Assembly: GCA_946811695.1 (NCBI GenBank)
Contig: OX328124.1
Span: forward strand, 86,332,030-86,396,029
Origin: Gonocerus acuteangulatus
Lineage: Eukaryota > Arthropoda > Insecta > Hemiptera > Coreidae
Length of the DNA: 64,000 bases
Direction: 5' to 3'
Shown: positions 1 to 12,413 of the stretch, one piece after another
Layout of the letters: each line of letters starts with the position of its first letter
How positions within the stretch are numbered: position 1 is the first letter of the stretch
Notes under the pieces: generated by a model
Databases searched by the model: none
Told to the model about the DNA's origin: nothing
The model's input: the letters and a program-made list of their open reading frames with translations, nothing else
Made by a program: the position numbers and the translations under genes

Positions 1-520
1 ATACCGATACACATTAATTATCTTTTCTTTAAGCAAATATATAACAAAATAACATTGTTATATAATATTTAATTATAATAATTAAATATAACATTGTAAT
101 TAATTGACCAATTTAATTTGTCAAGTTTGCACCATTGATATCAAACAGACATATGTTTATATGCCCCTGAAGGGATTCAATACTACTTTCCAAAGCAGTT
201 CTGTTCGGCAGATAGTCTATACAACATAGACAATAGGCGCTCAGCTATTCACCCATCAAGATCTATGTAAGCTGAGGACATTCCTTACCAAGGTGGTTAC
301 CAAGGTGGTTGAGGTAAGTCACAGAAATGAGGAATTTATTTAAATTAGTTGATACATCTATATCCGATAAACAGTTAGCCTCTTAGAAATATTTTCACTA
401 AACGGGAACGTAGATTCCAGGAAATTTACAATTCAGCTTAAAGTGTGCTCAGGGTCTAATGGACTGATTTGAGTTATTATCACAACAAATCTATCTCATT
501 ATTTGGGCACGAAGTGCATG

Positions 521-523
<3 letters not shown>
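1..523. other. AT-rich non-coding stretch
   Basis: No open reading frame with recognisable family features and no repeat boundary could be identified. The stretch ends at a CT/AT microsatellite. Confidence 0.5.

Positions 524-577
<54 letters not shown>
524..577. repeat. (CT)n(AT)n microsatellite
   Basis: A short CT run passes directly into about 20 AT units. Seen directly in the sequence. Confidence 0.95.
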
Positions 578-583
<6 letters not shown>

Positions 584-1986
584 CCTATTAATTCTCAATA
601 GGCGTCATATGACATGAAACATGTAATAAACCCAATGCAGTACATTATTAAAGATTTAAATTCTTTTTATATGTAAGAAGTTCCGTTATTTTGAAATTAC
701 ATATTGTTTTGTGAAAAAATCATCAGGAAATATGAGGAGCTTAGTATCAAAGTTGGACAACTCCATTTTTTTCAGTTTTGAGATTTTTGTCGATTCTTAA
801 GTGGATTTTTATGCTGCATTCGATTTTACAACTGTTTTTCATTAAAAAAGGACAGAAAAGAGGTAAAATTGCGTTTATTTCAACCGTTCAGAATCAAAAT
901 ATGGACAATTCCAACATAGTTTGGTTTCAGAAAATGACAACAATCTTCCCCCAACATGCACTGCAAATCCATCATGGCTGAATATTTATAGTTACTTGTA
1001 ATAAGTGCATTTGGCGATAATTCTTATTAATAACTAGCTGTTATCCGGCACACTGTGGTTCCGAATGCCGGATTTTGGGACAAAACCTCTAGGTACTTGA
1101 ATCTTTCTGATTTAGGTATGATTTTTGAAGAATTTATTTTATGCCTAGTCGAATGAGACCACTACCAATTCTATAGAATAATTATTTTATTAATAAACGG
1201 CCTTTGTATAACAACAACCGTGAAAAACAGCCGGTAGTTAATTTAAAATACTCATACTTTACTCAAGTGATAGAGCTATGTATCCTTCCAAATATATTTT
1301 CAAGACCTCAGGTGAATAAATTAACAGCTAATGTGGTACTGGTAACTGTTCTCGACATATTCCTCTTTATTTAAATTTTCGCGTATAACAAATAAATATT
1401 GACAGTTTCACACTAGATATTAAATAGATCTCATCGTTAATGTTCAGTTATTTGCTATTACAAACTTTTCAACAACTCTCTGCAGAAAATAATAATGGTT
1501 AACTCGTTTTTCTTAAAATAATCGCATCGCTAATTGATAACATTATTTTATTAGCTGTGCACAGGTACGGCTGAGTACGGCGATGAAAATTATAGCACAG
1601 GCACTTCAATACATGTAGTTATAGGTAAAACTGTGCGAAGAGGATAGCTAAGTACCACTTTTTCTCTAAATTTAATAATATAAGGATAATTTAGTTTCAT
1701 TTCAGTTTTGTCAAACTGTATTTAAATAACATTTTTCACTAATCATAACTATATAATTTTGATTTAATACATTAGACATAATTACATTATATTAAAACAC
1801 CCTCGAGCATACCAAATTCATATTTGTTTGGTTTCAAAAGAGGATAGGTTCAATTTTCAAATGGCTCCCTCTGGTTTCAAAAACAGACAACTCCATGACT
1901 TGGTTTCATTTATTTATTATATGATGAGCTTCGTAATGATAGCGATGAGCTCATGATAAAGTTGTTCACACGTTCCTTGTCCAGTC

Positions 1987-2011
1987 AAAAAAAAGAAGAA
2001 AAAAAAAAAAA
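1987..2011. repeat. A-rich low-complexity tract
   Basis: AAAAGAAG-type purine run of about 25 bases inside the 732-3727 element. It could be the tail of a decayed retroposon, but no body is recognisable next to it. Confidence 0.6.
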
Positions 2012-2289
2012 GAAGAACAAAAACTAAACAAAACAGTACCACAACATTAGGTATTAGATAAACAAACTATTTTAGTGATTTCCGCTGTGCAAGTATATTC
2101 AGAAATCGTATACATATATATATGTATATAATTCATTGATGTCTACATAGACATAAATGTATATTCAAACATAAATAAAAATAAGAAGACAAAATAAATA
2201 AATTGAACAGGTAATAGAAATTATTGCATAGTTTGTTTGTATCTGAAAACTAAATAAATATAAACAAAACATAAAACAAATAAAAAATA

Positions 2290-2295
<6 letters not shown>

Positions 2296-2335
<40 letters not shown>
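2296..2335. repeat. (AT)n microsatellite
   Basis: About 20 uninterrupted AT units just past the 3' end of the minus-strand LINE fragment. Confidence 0.95.
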
Positions 2336-2341
<6 letters not shown>

Positions 2342-2389
2342 TTATAATAAAAGGGGTGGATAGAAAAAGTAAGTTCTGGTAATTACTAT

Positions 2390-3518
2390 TTATATTTTGT
2401 TATATATGTTTAAAGTTTTAAAATGTTCAAGTATTTTGTGGATGTATGGACTACCTTCAGTCAGTAATTCGTGAAGGTCGTGAGGAATGTCTAAGTCACT
2501 ACGCAGTCTACACTCTGTCAGTATGTGTCTAACAGTCAAAGTCTCATTACAACTTGCACAGGTTGGCCTCTGCTTGTTTTCCATTAAATAAGAATGGGTT
2601 AGATGGCAGTGTCCAATACGAAGCCTAGTCAAAATCACTTCTTCACGTCTGATGCGGTGTTCATTTGACCAGGCTTTCGTAATGTTTTTAATTTCTCTTA
2701 ATTTCGAGTCTGATCTCTGCCAGTCAAATTCCCATTCTTGGAGGACCTGTGCATGTAATGCTGTACATACGTCTGAAGTTGTCAGTATGTTAATGTCTAT
2801 AGTCTGTCTTTTTGTCGCCTGTTTTGCCGCTAAGTCTATACTGGTGCTTTGTGGTATGTCTTCATGTCCAGGTAGCCATAGCATTGTGACGTGTTTGTTA
2901 TTAGTTTGAAGAGTGTAAAGATGGGAGAGTATTCTTGTTATAATTGGGTTTGTGCTGTAGATGTTTTCCAAGGAGAGTAAAGCACTTAAGGAATCCGTAC
3001 ATATAGTGATTTTGTCTTCTTGTACAGTATTGATGTTTGTCAGTGCTAGTAATATTCCTTGGAGTTCTGCTGTGAAGACTGTGGTTTGTTCAGGTAATTT
3101 CATCTGGTATGTTATATTGTCTACTATTGCTGCAGTCCCAGTGCCGTATTTTGTTTTGGATCCGTCAGTGTACAGGTACATTGTGTCTAAATTCTGTTTT
3201 ATTAAGGAATTAAATATTGACTTGTAAAATATTGAGGCTGTCGGGTCGGTTTTTCTGTATTTTGTCAACGTCAAGTCAATCCTTAAGTCCTTGACTCTCC
3301 ATGGAGGAATGTCTGTAAATGTATTCGTGTAAACAGGTATTCTTGATAGTAAAGAGTACTTTCCACTTTCCTTTAATCTCACAATTAGTGGTTTTACTTT
3401 TGCGCGAGATCTCATGTAATGTTCTATATTAGTATTGCTCAAAAAACTGTGGAAGCATCTGGTGCCCAAACCTGTTGCTTTTGCAATAAATCTAGAGCAA
3501 ATTACTTGGTTTCAAACA
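2390..3518 (-). CDS. Non-LTR retrotransposon ORF2 C-terminus: RNase H domain plus CCHC zinc-knuckle region (5'-truncated)
   Basis: The recognisable frame covers 359 codons from an internal methionine and stays open a little further upstream, to about 3518, so there is no genuine start. Residues 98-216 form an RNase H fold with all expected acidic residues present: D102 in YTDGS, E135 in TAELQG, D159 in CTDSLS, and H202/D212 around PGHEDI and SIDLAAK. After it comes RLRIGHCHLTHSYLM (about 282-296) and a Cys-Cys-His-Cys motif (C304, C307, H315, C320), the usual C-terminal module of jockey/I/LOA-type LINE ORF2 proteins. In such elements RNase H removes template RNA during target-primed reverse transcription. 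The reverse transcriptase and endonuclease parts are absent, so this copy cannot move by itself. It lies inside the TIR element 732-3727. There is no internal stop, which suggests a fairly recent insertion. The clade within the jockey/I group is not fixed. Confidence 0.88.
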
Positions 3519-3727
3519 TGGACAACTCCACTATTTAATGTGTAATTACGGCCTTAATACTTATATAATTTTGTAGTGCCTTTGAAATAATGTTTCTGAG
3601 GCCTATAAGAATAACATATAAAAAAAATCACCATGATACTGACATCAATATAGTAGATATGGTTTTTTGCCTCTCCTGTAAGAAAAGCAAAAGTGGAGTT
3701 GTCCAACTTTGATACTAAGCTCCTCAT

Positions 3728-4117
3728 GTGTACTTTTAGGTAATATCATGAATATTGAATTTAGATTGCTTCTTTGTTTTGTATACGGTTTGAATGTTTG
3801 TTTCGTCAGTGGATATAATTAGCCAGCTGAAAATAACCTAGAGTGGGTGATATAGAGAACTGGTCAAAGGGCCTTCTATCTCCCTGGCAGCTCATTAAAG
3901 AAATAGGATCAGCATGTTTTCGAACTGAAATAAAATCAAAATGACAATTTTAATTGAGTGTTGTTTTTCCTCCTTTTATTTTAGATTCGCTTCGACGAAA
4001 ACAGCTTCAGATTTTAAAAAAGATGTAAATCGAAATAAGCTTTACAAAACAAACAAATATTATGGTTTCAAGGAAAACTTTGATTTAGAGTATTTTTATA
4101 AATTAATTTTCGTACAG
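3728..4117. other. Non-coding interval
   Basis: Nothing recognisable between the TIR element and the SINE target site. Confidence 0.5.
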
Positions 4118-4129
4118 AAATTTCCTGTG

Positions 4130-4334
4130 GAGGCCCGGTGGCCGTGAGAGTTAAGGCATGAGCACTTCACACTTCGTGCCAAGGGTTGTGGGTTCGATTC
4201 CCACTAGGGATGATGGCTTTTCTTTCAAAAAAAGGAAATGCATCGGCCCTATCCTGGCTAGAAAATGGTAGTAACCTATAGATAAACCGTCCTAAAATTC
4301 GGTGTCAATAATAAATGGACGTTAAAATTTAAAT
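4130..4334 (+). mobile_element. tRNA-derived SINE, about 205 bp, with 12-bp target duplications
   Basis: The head starts GGCCCGGTGGCCGTGAG and contains an A-box-like segment and a clear pol III B box (GGTTCGATTCC, about 4192-4202). Near the 3' end is the body segment GGTAGTAACCTATAGATAA followed by CGTCCTAAAATTC, which recurs at 11285-11325 and 16930-16975. The element is flanked by AAATTTCCTGTG (4118-4129) and AAATTTCCTATG (4335-4346), a 12-bp target duplication with one mismatch. Because the head is fused to a SINE body and flanked by duplications, it is not a functional tRNA gene. Confidence 0.82.
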
Positions 4335-4346
4335 AAATTTCCTATG

Positions 4347-4938
4347 ATATGAATTACGCAAATCAAATATTTATTTGATTATTATTTATTTGGGAAAGGT
4401 GAGACGGAATTGAGAATTGATCGGTCTTATAAGGAAGAATGTGTAACGCGATTGCAAAGTTACTACACACACCAAAAACCCTGGGTTACCCTGGTACGCT
4501 GGCTACCATGAGGAATCTATGAAATCGAAAATATTCGCAATTCATACAGAGAAGAAGAAGGCAACTAGTTTTTTTTTTTTTTTTTTATTTAAATCCATAA
4601 TCTTTTTATTCAATAAAGCGGTGATTGTTTATGAATCAGGAAAATGCTAGCTTATTTTTTTTTAATAGAAATTGATTCAATTGTAGTTTATAAAGTTGCA
4701 TCAAAATAATGATACATGTATAATCCTTACTGTGAAGGAATTGGAGGAGAAATATCCGTATGTTTTTATTATTGATCTTCCATCACATTTCAGCAATTCA
4801 GTGGTATTTAAGATCACAATTAACATAATTCCTGTGAATGTTTTGCTCTCCTTTCAGAAGCTTATCATTAATCATATGTGTATGTGTATATAAATGTGAA
4901 AATAATCCACACAGAAGTTGTTATATTCACCATTCATT

Positions 4939-4943
<5 letters not shown>
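4347..4943. other. Non-coding interval with T-tract
   Basis: Contains a run of about 18 T at 4569-4586. No gene or repeat family recognised. Confidence 0.5.

Positions 4944-4996
<53 letters not shown>
4944..4996. repeat. (AT)n microsatellite
   Basis: About 26 AT units, read directly. No flanking Fam-A or Fam-B sequence was recognised here. Confidence 0.95.
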
Positions 4997-5001
<5 letters not shown>

Positions 5002-5587
5002 CTACATATCTGTTCTTTACTACCATCTCACTGCCTGACACACGACACAGTGCAAATTAAACACTAATCTACATCTCATCATAATACATCGCATCATAAT
5101 CACAATACAAAGCTAGAAAAGTTAAAATCTGTTAAATCATTACTTTGTAGAATTTGTTAGCATATTCTACTATATATTTGTTTAATTCAAGAAATAAGTA
5201 AAATTGTATTTTCCTATATCTAGATGTAAAATTAAGTATATAAATACTGTGTAATTTATATTTATATAATATGATGTACATAAGTAATAATGTGTTTGTA
5301 TGCACATATATAATAATATAAATGTATGTATATATGTAATGATTGTTCTGAGCAAGTCGCTATAGTTACGGATGCTTATAAAATGAGTATTGAAAAAATA
5401 ATAATAATAATAATAATAACGGATGTTTCTTCGTCTAGTAGAACTTGGAAGGCGTTATGATATAATGGTCAGCTGAAATGAAGAATTTTTCATGGGTTGG
5501 TGCAATAGATTTCCAATCTTAATTGTATTGTTTCCCCTTAATTCACCCAAATTACAGTCTATGAAAACTTGCTTCGGTCCTCAACAT
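4997..5587. other. Non-coding interval ending in (AAT)n
   Basis: A+T-rich. A (AAT)n run lies at about 5396-5418, the kind of simple tail seen on some LINE 3' ends, but no LINE body could be recognised directly upstream. Confidence 0.45.
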
Positions 5588-6098
5588 GAGAAATAAGTGA
5601 GATAATCTCTTGTGGCCGATCCTAAGCCGGGCAGGACCACTTCTGCTCTTCTATCCTCCTAACTGTAGTTGAGGTCCTCCTGGGAACAGGATACGTGTTT
5701 ATCTCCCTTATCTTATGAAGATTTACTACAGCTGAAAATTGGACATCACTCAATTCTTTGGACTCCAAAAGACCAGACCATTCGCTATCTTGGAGCACAT
5801 CTAGACACAAGACTAACTTGGCGACATCACATACACAAAAAACTACAAGAACCTCACACACGACTAATACAAATTTATCCATTAATAAATAGAAAATCTC
5901 CCCTAAAACACACCTGTGGTACACTACTATACAAATCGACAATACTACCCATACTAACGTACGCATGCCCGGTCTAGCTTGGTGCCAGAACCACACATTT
6001 AAAACGTCTACAAACATTTCAAAACAGGGTACTCCAATGTTCCCTGTTTTGTAAGGAACAGCCAGATCCATTGAGACTTGGAGGTTGATCCATTTTTC
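5588..6098 (+). pseudogene. Jockey-clade LINE reverse transcriptase fragment (end of palm/thumb)
   Basis: The frame at 5669-5977 encodes TIRYLGAHLDTRLTWRHHI followed by a segment ending ILPILTYACPV. This matches the thumb region of jockey-type RTs, and the intact copy at 55836-57411 has the equivalents VKYLGLHLDRGLTF and RPILTYACPV. An in-frame TAG follows the V, and similarity continues (THLKRLQTFQNRVLQ) to about 6090. Upstream, 5590-5668 reads ADPKPGRTTSALL with stops. Both ends and the catalytic palm are missing. An antisense 160-codon ORF over the same bases is a shadow of this fragment. Confidence 0.8.
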
Positions 6099-6737
6099 AC
6101 TCACATGGGAAAGCTAGTGCGCAGATACCATCAAACTCATCCAGATTCCAGTAGTGCCTTCTTTTATCAGCTGGGACAAATAAAATCATCTGGAATAAAA
6201 AACAAACTTTACCAGAATTTTAAATCTTTAAATTTAATCTGAAAAAATCAAGTTTGTGCATAATACGCTATGTATTGGTCCAAATAAAATAGTTTTTGTT
6301 TGTCTCACTTATCTTATTAGTTCTTACATTGAATAACTTCTTTTCTTTTTTATTATTTGTTTTGTGCATGTAAAACAGTGTTCTCGCTGGTATTGTACCT
6401 CTGATATTGGAACTAATTTGCTTTGGAGGTTAGCTTTAAGCCTCCCACTACTTTAATTAATAAAACCCAGCAGCTGGCGGATGAATTTCATTCCCCACAA
6501 CTCCATGATTTCCACTTTTGCACTCACGCCGACATATTGCCCCGGGCGCCCCCACTCACAACCATGAGTTTACAACTAGCTCCAGGCAAGGCGAACCTAA
6601 GGGGGTGAAGTGGCTTTAGTATAATTTACTGCATTGCTCGAGTAATGCACGTAAACTGAGAGTAAAATTAAGTGTCTCAGGCTGCAAATTCACACCTACC
6701 ACATTCGGAACGCAAACCCTCAAGGAATGTGTCACCA
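6099..6737. other. Non-coding interval
   Basis: No gene or repeat boundary recognised. A Fam-B-related segment begins around 6740. Confidence 0.5.
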
Positions 6738-6827
6738 AATCTACGTCCCTATTGAAGTTGCACTCATGAAAGAAGTTTTGAAACATTTTTTTAATGGTTC
6801 TAGACACTGAAAGCGATACCAGTTTAA

Positions 6828-6885
<58 letters not shown>
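6738..6885 (+). repeat. Fam-B 5' segment with (AT)n tract
   Basis: The block runs from CTATTGAAGTTGCACTCATG through GGTTCTAGACACTGAAAGCG to AAATTTATATAT. It is the same block as at 18386, 25612, 29700, 45238 and, inverted, 58560-58690. The (AT)n tract at about 6832-6882 starts at the same position as in the other copies. No sequence matching the rest of Fam-B was recognised downstream. Confidence 0.75.
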
Positions 6886-6886
<1 letters not shown>

Positions 6887-7228
6887 TACATGATGGTTAA
6901 CATGATAGGACAATAATTATTGTTTCCTTTTTCCACCACAGAAGATGTGCGTTGCATTCCCATAGTAAACAATTTATTTATTAATTTAGTTTACATACAT
7001 TGCCCTATACATAGGTATGTGTGTTCACTAATTATGACTCTAACTACTTGTAACTATAATATTAGGTACTATTCTACCTATAGTACCCTTTCTTAGGGTT
7101 AATATAAATTATTAACTTAAATAAATAAGAAGAAGAACATAATGGCCAGTTATTTGCCGCCATTTTTACTTTCTCGCAACGAAACATGGTAGAGCAACAT
7201 AAGTTGTAAAAATGAATGAAAATAACTT

Positions 7229-7418
7229 AGTCTTCTCGTATTGACAGTATCACAAACTTCTTTGCCGACCTTTCGCTCGTCATACTGTCAGCTTCCTCGG
7301 GGCTTAGTCTGAGAGTTCTAGGATTCTGCGATTCTCAGAGTAAGCCCTGAGGAAGCTGACAGTATGACTATCGAAACGTCGGCAAAGAAGTTTGTGAGAC
7401 GGTGAATACCAGAAGACT
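7229..7418. repeat. 190-bp near-palindrome of two outward-facing Penelope-type terminal repeats with hammerhead-like cores
   Basis: The two arms (7229-7310 and 7336-7418) are near-perfect inverted copies around a short centre. Reading outward on the plus strand, the right arm has CTGAGGA at 7347-7353, an imperfect hairpin, then GAAACGTC at 7373-7380. The left arm carries a mutated version on the minus strand (CCGAGGA ... CGAAAGGTC). CUGANGA ... GAAAC ... UH is the hammerhead ribozyme core reported from Penelope-like elements, and GAAACGTC is identical to the core in the better-preserved element at 34577-36284. No coding sequence lies between the arms. I read it as a minimal solo pair of inverted terminal repeats left by a Penelope-like element. 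Confidence 0.65.
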
Positions 7419-10400
7419 ATAATATTTGGAAGCCTTCGAGTTAAATAGATTCAAAATAGATCCATTGTAAGTTGGGGTTTACTCCAGACCAATATTAATT
7501 TAAAAATTAACACTAGAGTCAATTGTTCATTACATATTTAAAATACCAAAACTATTTATCTATAAACTTATGCTAGCATAGGGGCCTTCAAATCTTGTTT
7601 ATTTGTACACAACTTGAATCTCACTTACCCCTGCTATGTCATAGTCGTATTTAAAGTTTCCCAAATACAGCTATGTCAAAGCTTGTTGTGTATGGGAAAA
7701 AATAAAACCATATTAATAATCAAGCATTCTAATTATAACCTAGTTATTTTCATGTTTTTTATTTAGATTGACAATGGCGTGAGCCATTATTTAGATAAGT
7801 TTATAGAAACCTCAGTCTTCAAATATTTAACAACTATAAAGAAAACTATTAATGCTTCATTTGTACAATATATGTAGTTTATTTTGAGTAGATACATCAG
7901 GAATCCGGCGTGTCGGACACTAAATTTCTTTTGATTTAATACTCGGCATTGACATTACATATAAACTTTTCAACACATTACTCAATTTTACTATTCAACA
8001 ATTTTATAATTATTTTTAAAAATGTTTCATCATATACAAGTAAATGATGGAGATGAATGTTTTTCCTAGAGGAAACATTAGAAGTAGGACCACGGATACA
8101 CCAGAGAATTAATAAGCTGTTAGGTAATGTGAAGATACAGGGAGATAATAGTTGCTGTAACCCAACAGCGGTGCCGGTTTATATATGCACTTTATCCTCT
8201 CCTGCAGCACGTTGCACAATAATGCACCCTCCTGTATCCATACTTCCTCAAAGAATGTTACACAATATAGGATGTTTGATTCTAATGTTATATCGATGAT
8301 ATTCTCGTATAGAATAAGTCTGCATATTTTCTTTGTTGTGAAAAAGTAATAATTTTATACGAAAAATAAACACACATTTCTTCACACAGGAGCTGCATTT
8401 TTAAGTGTATACTTTTTAAATGTGGTAGTTTACCACAACATAGAATCTCCCTTATCCGGAGTTCTCTCATCCGTCGCTCTTAAATATGCAATATTTAACA
8501 TGGTATTATTATTATATCCTCAAATAATAAGGTTTTTAAATTGCAGATTAAGAAAATATTGAATAATTTAATAAAACGCTAAAATTAAACATTTGACTAT
8601 ATGGCTTTAATATTCGTCTATATAGGTCTTAATTTACAAGGTAATATTTCAATAACGGCTGTTTCTTATTGGAAATTGAATGTAGATTCTAAAAATATGG
8701 TCGTTTTTTACGATATATTGATAAACAAAACCCGAAAACACAGTTTAAAAAAAAAAACACTAGTTTTAAAATAGACAAAACTTTGAGTAGCTCTGCTACA
8801 TGTTGAGATTTTATATATATATTTCTATTTCTTTATTGATTATTAAATCCTGTATATAAGTACATCTGGTAATATGATATATAATACAATATGAAGGTTC
8901 TGTCCTCAAGGCCTCCCAACTTCATCCTCGAGTAACGCCAGAAAGACGCTCAGATGACGTTGAGAGGGGCCTACACAAGCTCTCTTCTGCTCCCACCAGT
9001 GTCATGTTGAGATAGAAGGCTCATTTTTGCCTCACTGAACTACAAATGAGGTGTAGAATAAACCCCTAAAGTTATGATACCTCAATGTGGGACACCCTGT
9101 ATACATTTCAATAGGAGCTTCATTTGAAATTTAATTCACACGCAATGGTATTTCTTTTAAATTAATGAATAAATTGTATCTACTACTATATCATTTAAAA
9201 CTATTACTATCAGAAATTTAAAAATTTATTAAATAGAATAAGTTTTAAACGATTTGCCAATTATTCAAGTCATTCACGACATTCCTTTGAGTTGCGATTA
9301 GAATTTAATGGTTATTAATATGTATTTAGCCTGTAATATATTATTATTAGTAGATGTTTCGTTTGCTCGAAGTTGTATTTAATTTGACAGTAATCAAAGT
9401 TTAATATACAAATTTAAAAATTAGATTTTGTAATATATTAAAAAGTACAAAAGTCGGTCAATAATTTATTTTACCACACGCCGACATTACAAAATGAATG
9501 TAGTAACTTGCTACATATATATTCAAACAAATGGGACAAATATCAACAGTTCTAGCGTACGAGATATAAGTTTTCAATTAATTTTTGCTTAAAAAGAGAA
9601 ATGCAAGAGATCTTAAGCGTTTAAACGTAAATTTTCAAAGGAAATAGTAAAACACGAGACATAAGAATTTTTTTCCCCTTCAGTATTCCAGTGCCAAGTT
9701 GCCTAACGGAAAATGGTTTCCATAACCACCTGTTAAACTCGGCATTCCCCCCCCCCCCCCTCTTTCGATTCATTAAGCATAGCCTCGATAAAACTCCCTA
9801 TTCACGAGGCTTATCTCGAAAGCAATTTTCATGGAACAAGAACTTTTCTTTCCAACTCAGATGTCTAAGATTCATGCAAAGGATTCTTCATGAATATAAT
9901 TTGGCAGTTTGCCGGAATTGCTTAAGCTAGTATTAGGCATGGACTTTATTTAATTCAAATCAACAATGTTTACAAAATGCCAAAACTCGAATAATCACTA
10001 TGGTGCTGTCCAGAATTAAATGCATGTGTGTGTGTGTATACATATATATTCACAATCAAACATAGCAGGTGTGTCGCAAGTACATGACAATACTCAAGGG
10101 GAACGAAACTAGACTGAAAATGTAATTAAACCCAGCCATCAACAGATTTTCTACCTGTTTTTGATCCTGACATGTGCCGTCGTACAGGCTATTGTATACA
10201 AATATTTTTTAACGTTATATTACTTTTTTAAATGAACATTAAATTTTCTTTAAGGCTAATGGACTTTCAATGTTCGCAAGTTCAACGTTTCAATGTTGAA
10301 AAAGTTTATATTAATAAAAAAGTCTATTTAGCGACAACATTTCGAGAAGCACTACTTTTCCAAACAAAAGTCTACAAGCTACCAAATGTCATAACAGTTG

Positions 10401-11284
10401 TATCATTTAATTTCAGTTTTAAACTGATCTTATATGTTAGAACTGAGATTATCTCTCAATTTAATAACGTAATGGGAAAATAAAACTACCGAAATATTTA
10501 TTTCAGTGATCTTAACAAAAATAAATGAAAATTATTTTTGATAATATTGAAATTTATGATTTAGGTAAGTTTTACACTAATGTTCAATAAAGAAAAAATA
10601 ATTACCGAAAATGATAACTTCTGCTACAACTGGAGTCTTACTTGCAGAAAATTTTCGTTTTACGCATAACTAAATTATAGTTATATAACGTCTTCTGAAG
10701 ATAAAAACTAGCTTGCCCCCACTCAACATCAAACTCAAAACTGATGGGTCCTGGTCTGTAATAAAATATGAAGTTACTTATCGATTACATATTTCACTGG
10801 CCGTATATTTGTGTATTTATCCGCCGTATATTAGTGGGCTCCATCAGTCTACGTTGCTGTGATTTAATTGTTCTTAAATTAAATATGTAAGATTTCTGGT
10901 CACTCCTATGAATGGCGATTAAGAATTTGACAACATTGTTCTGTATCAAATAATTAAATAGGGGAGATTCAGATAACAGTACTAGTGAATTATAGTTCAC
11001 TATTCCCAGGTGAGAATGAATTTAAATAAGAAACATCAGCTGATATAAATTCAAGACAACGCCTGCCCGCAGCCATCCTAGTAAGCTTTTTAGTCAGGTT
11101 AAGTCATCCTGAGATCGCTGTCCAAGGACTAGCTTCAAGCATCGGCTTCCTTCTCCGAACGCACTCAGAATACAATCTCATCAAAGTCTTTCAATATGTG
11201 CAATTACATTCACAGTGGGAGATAAATCATAAAAAAAAAAAAAATAAAAACATATTTTTTTTTTTATTTTGTTAAATCATATTT
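7419..11284. other. 3.9 kb without recognised gene or element
   Basis: Contains a C-tract (about 9750-9759), an A-tract (8750-8757) and a short GT/AT microsatellite (10026-10048). The ORFs of 60-83 codons here show no family motifs, signal peptide or codon bias that I can see, so I leave them unannotated. Confidence 0.5.
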
Positions 11285-11325
11285 TAGGGTGGTAACCTAT
11301 AGATAATCCGTCCTAAAATTCGTAT
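11285..11325 (+). repeat. SINE 3' body remnant
   Basis: GGGTGGTAACCTATAGATAA followed by CCGTCCTAAAATTCG matches the 3' segments of the SINEs at 4130 and 16808. No tRNA-like head is present. Confidence 0.7.
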
Positions 11326-12143
11326 TTTAAAAGGCATCATATTCAATTTACCTCAGATTATAATCAATGAAAACATTCTTAAACCTGGGGGGGGATGGAT
11401 ATATATTTAAATAGGATCACTTAATAAATGACTACTTCATGCGCTAAATGTCATGTCAGAAAGAACCACGGCATCATACCGCTTTTCCATAAATCCATCC
11501 CCTGGTATGAAAGCTTACAATAGATTCACTTCTTATGTATATTTCCATGTTGGACTGACATCCTAGATGAAGTCTACAACTCTTTCAACTGTCCTATTGT
11601 CGAGACTACTCCAAACCTCTTGCCCTGGGCTTCGAACGTTAGCGAGGGTTCAATAAGCTAATCACTAATTTTCAGTGCCATCAAATTTTGATGAGCCATC
11701 AATTTTCATCAAAATTTCTTTTCTTTTACTGGCCATCCTCTAAAAATTCAGTAGAATTGAAATTTTTCCCCTCAAATGCCAAACTGAAACAGTTGGATAT
11801 TTTAATCGACTCTTTCTATCCAAATGAGTTCAATATTGACCAAACCAGTTTCCTGTTAAATTCCGATTGACGATAGTTCTAAATTATATAATAGAGAAAA
11901 TTTAAGCACCACATTACCTTAGCATTTATTTTGTGCATACTTACGTTTAGTTGTAGGCTAGAAACATATTTATTATTTTTTTGTTCTCAATTCATGTTTA
12001 TTTAAAATCTGTACAATTTAAAGCACAATAATTAATTGTGCTGGCCTATGTATACATATCAGTGTAAAACAGTATATGGAAGGAGCCAAACATTATCGAC
12101 ACTTCCTAATATATCTTAACATTTTATTTTTGGTGTTTTTAAC
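11326..12143. other. Non-coding interval
   Basis: No gene recognised before the Transib-like element begins. Confidence 0.5.
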
Positions 12144-12413
12144 CGCTGCACAGTGGGACGAATGAGCGATCTAGGAGGAAAAAATTCTGTATTACTTAAA
12201 TGGAGTCCGCTACTAGATTTACATGAACAATAACAACTTAAGATGAAATTATAACATGTTTTAAGGCGCTTTCCAATCAATTCGTAATAAATACAGATAT
12301 TAACAAGTCAGCAGCTACATCTTTGTCATTTTAAACAATCGACTTGAAATAAAAACACCCAACTGACCTGAACCAGGCATGTAAAGGCAATATACCAAAT
12401 TTATAATATTCCT

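Larger units (their letters stand above)
732..3727. mobile_element. DNA transposon-like element with 34-bp TIRs, about 3.0 kb
   Basis: The first 34 bases (732-765, starting ATGAGGAGCTTAG and ending GGACAACTCCA) recur as an exact reverse complement at 3694-3727, with no mismatch seen. The inner half of the TIR, the motif GGACAACTCC, recurs in variant form inside the element next to TTGGTTTCA at about 1880-1910 and 3505-3530, and a GGACAATTCC form lies near 902. Subterminal motif repeats of this kind are common in cut-and-paste transposons. No transposase was recognised. The only coding-like content is a LINE RNase H fragment at 2390-3518, which looks like a later insertion. No clear target-site duplication was found, so the superfamily is left open. 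The rest of the interior (766-2389) shows no gene. Confidence 0.7.

Noticed and set aside
5622..6104. 160-codon minus-strand ORF
   Set aside because: It lies antisense to the jockey-type RT fragment read on the plus strand at 5588-6098, which has clear homology. The antisense frame has none that I recognise.
8430..8480. pogo/Tigger-like end (CTTATCCGGAGTTCTC); a similar word near 1036
   Set aside because: No inverted partner at a sensible distance and no transposase remains.
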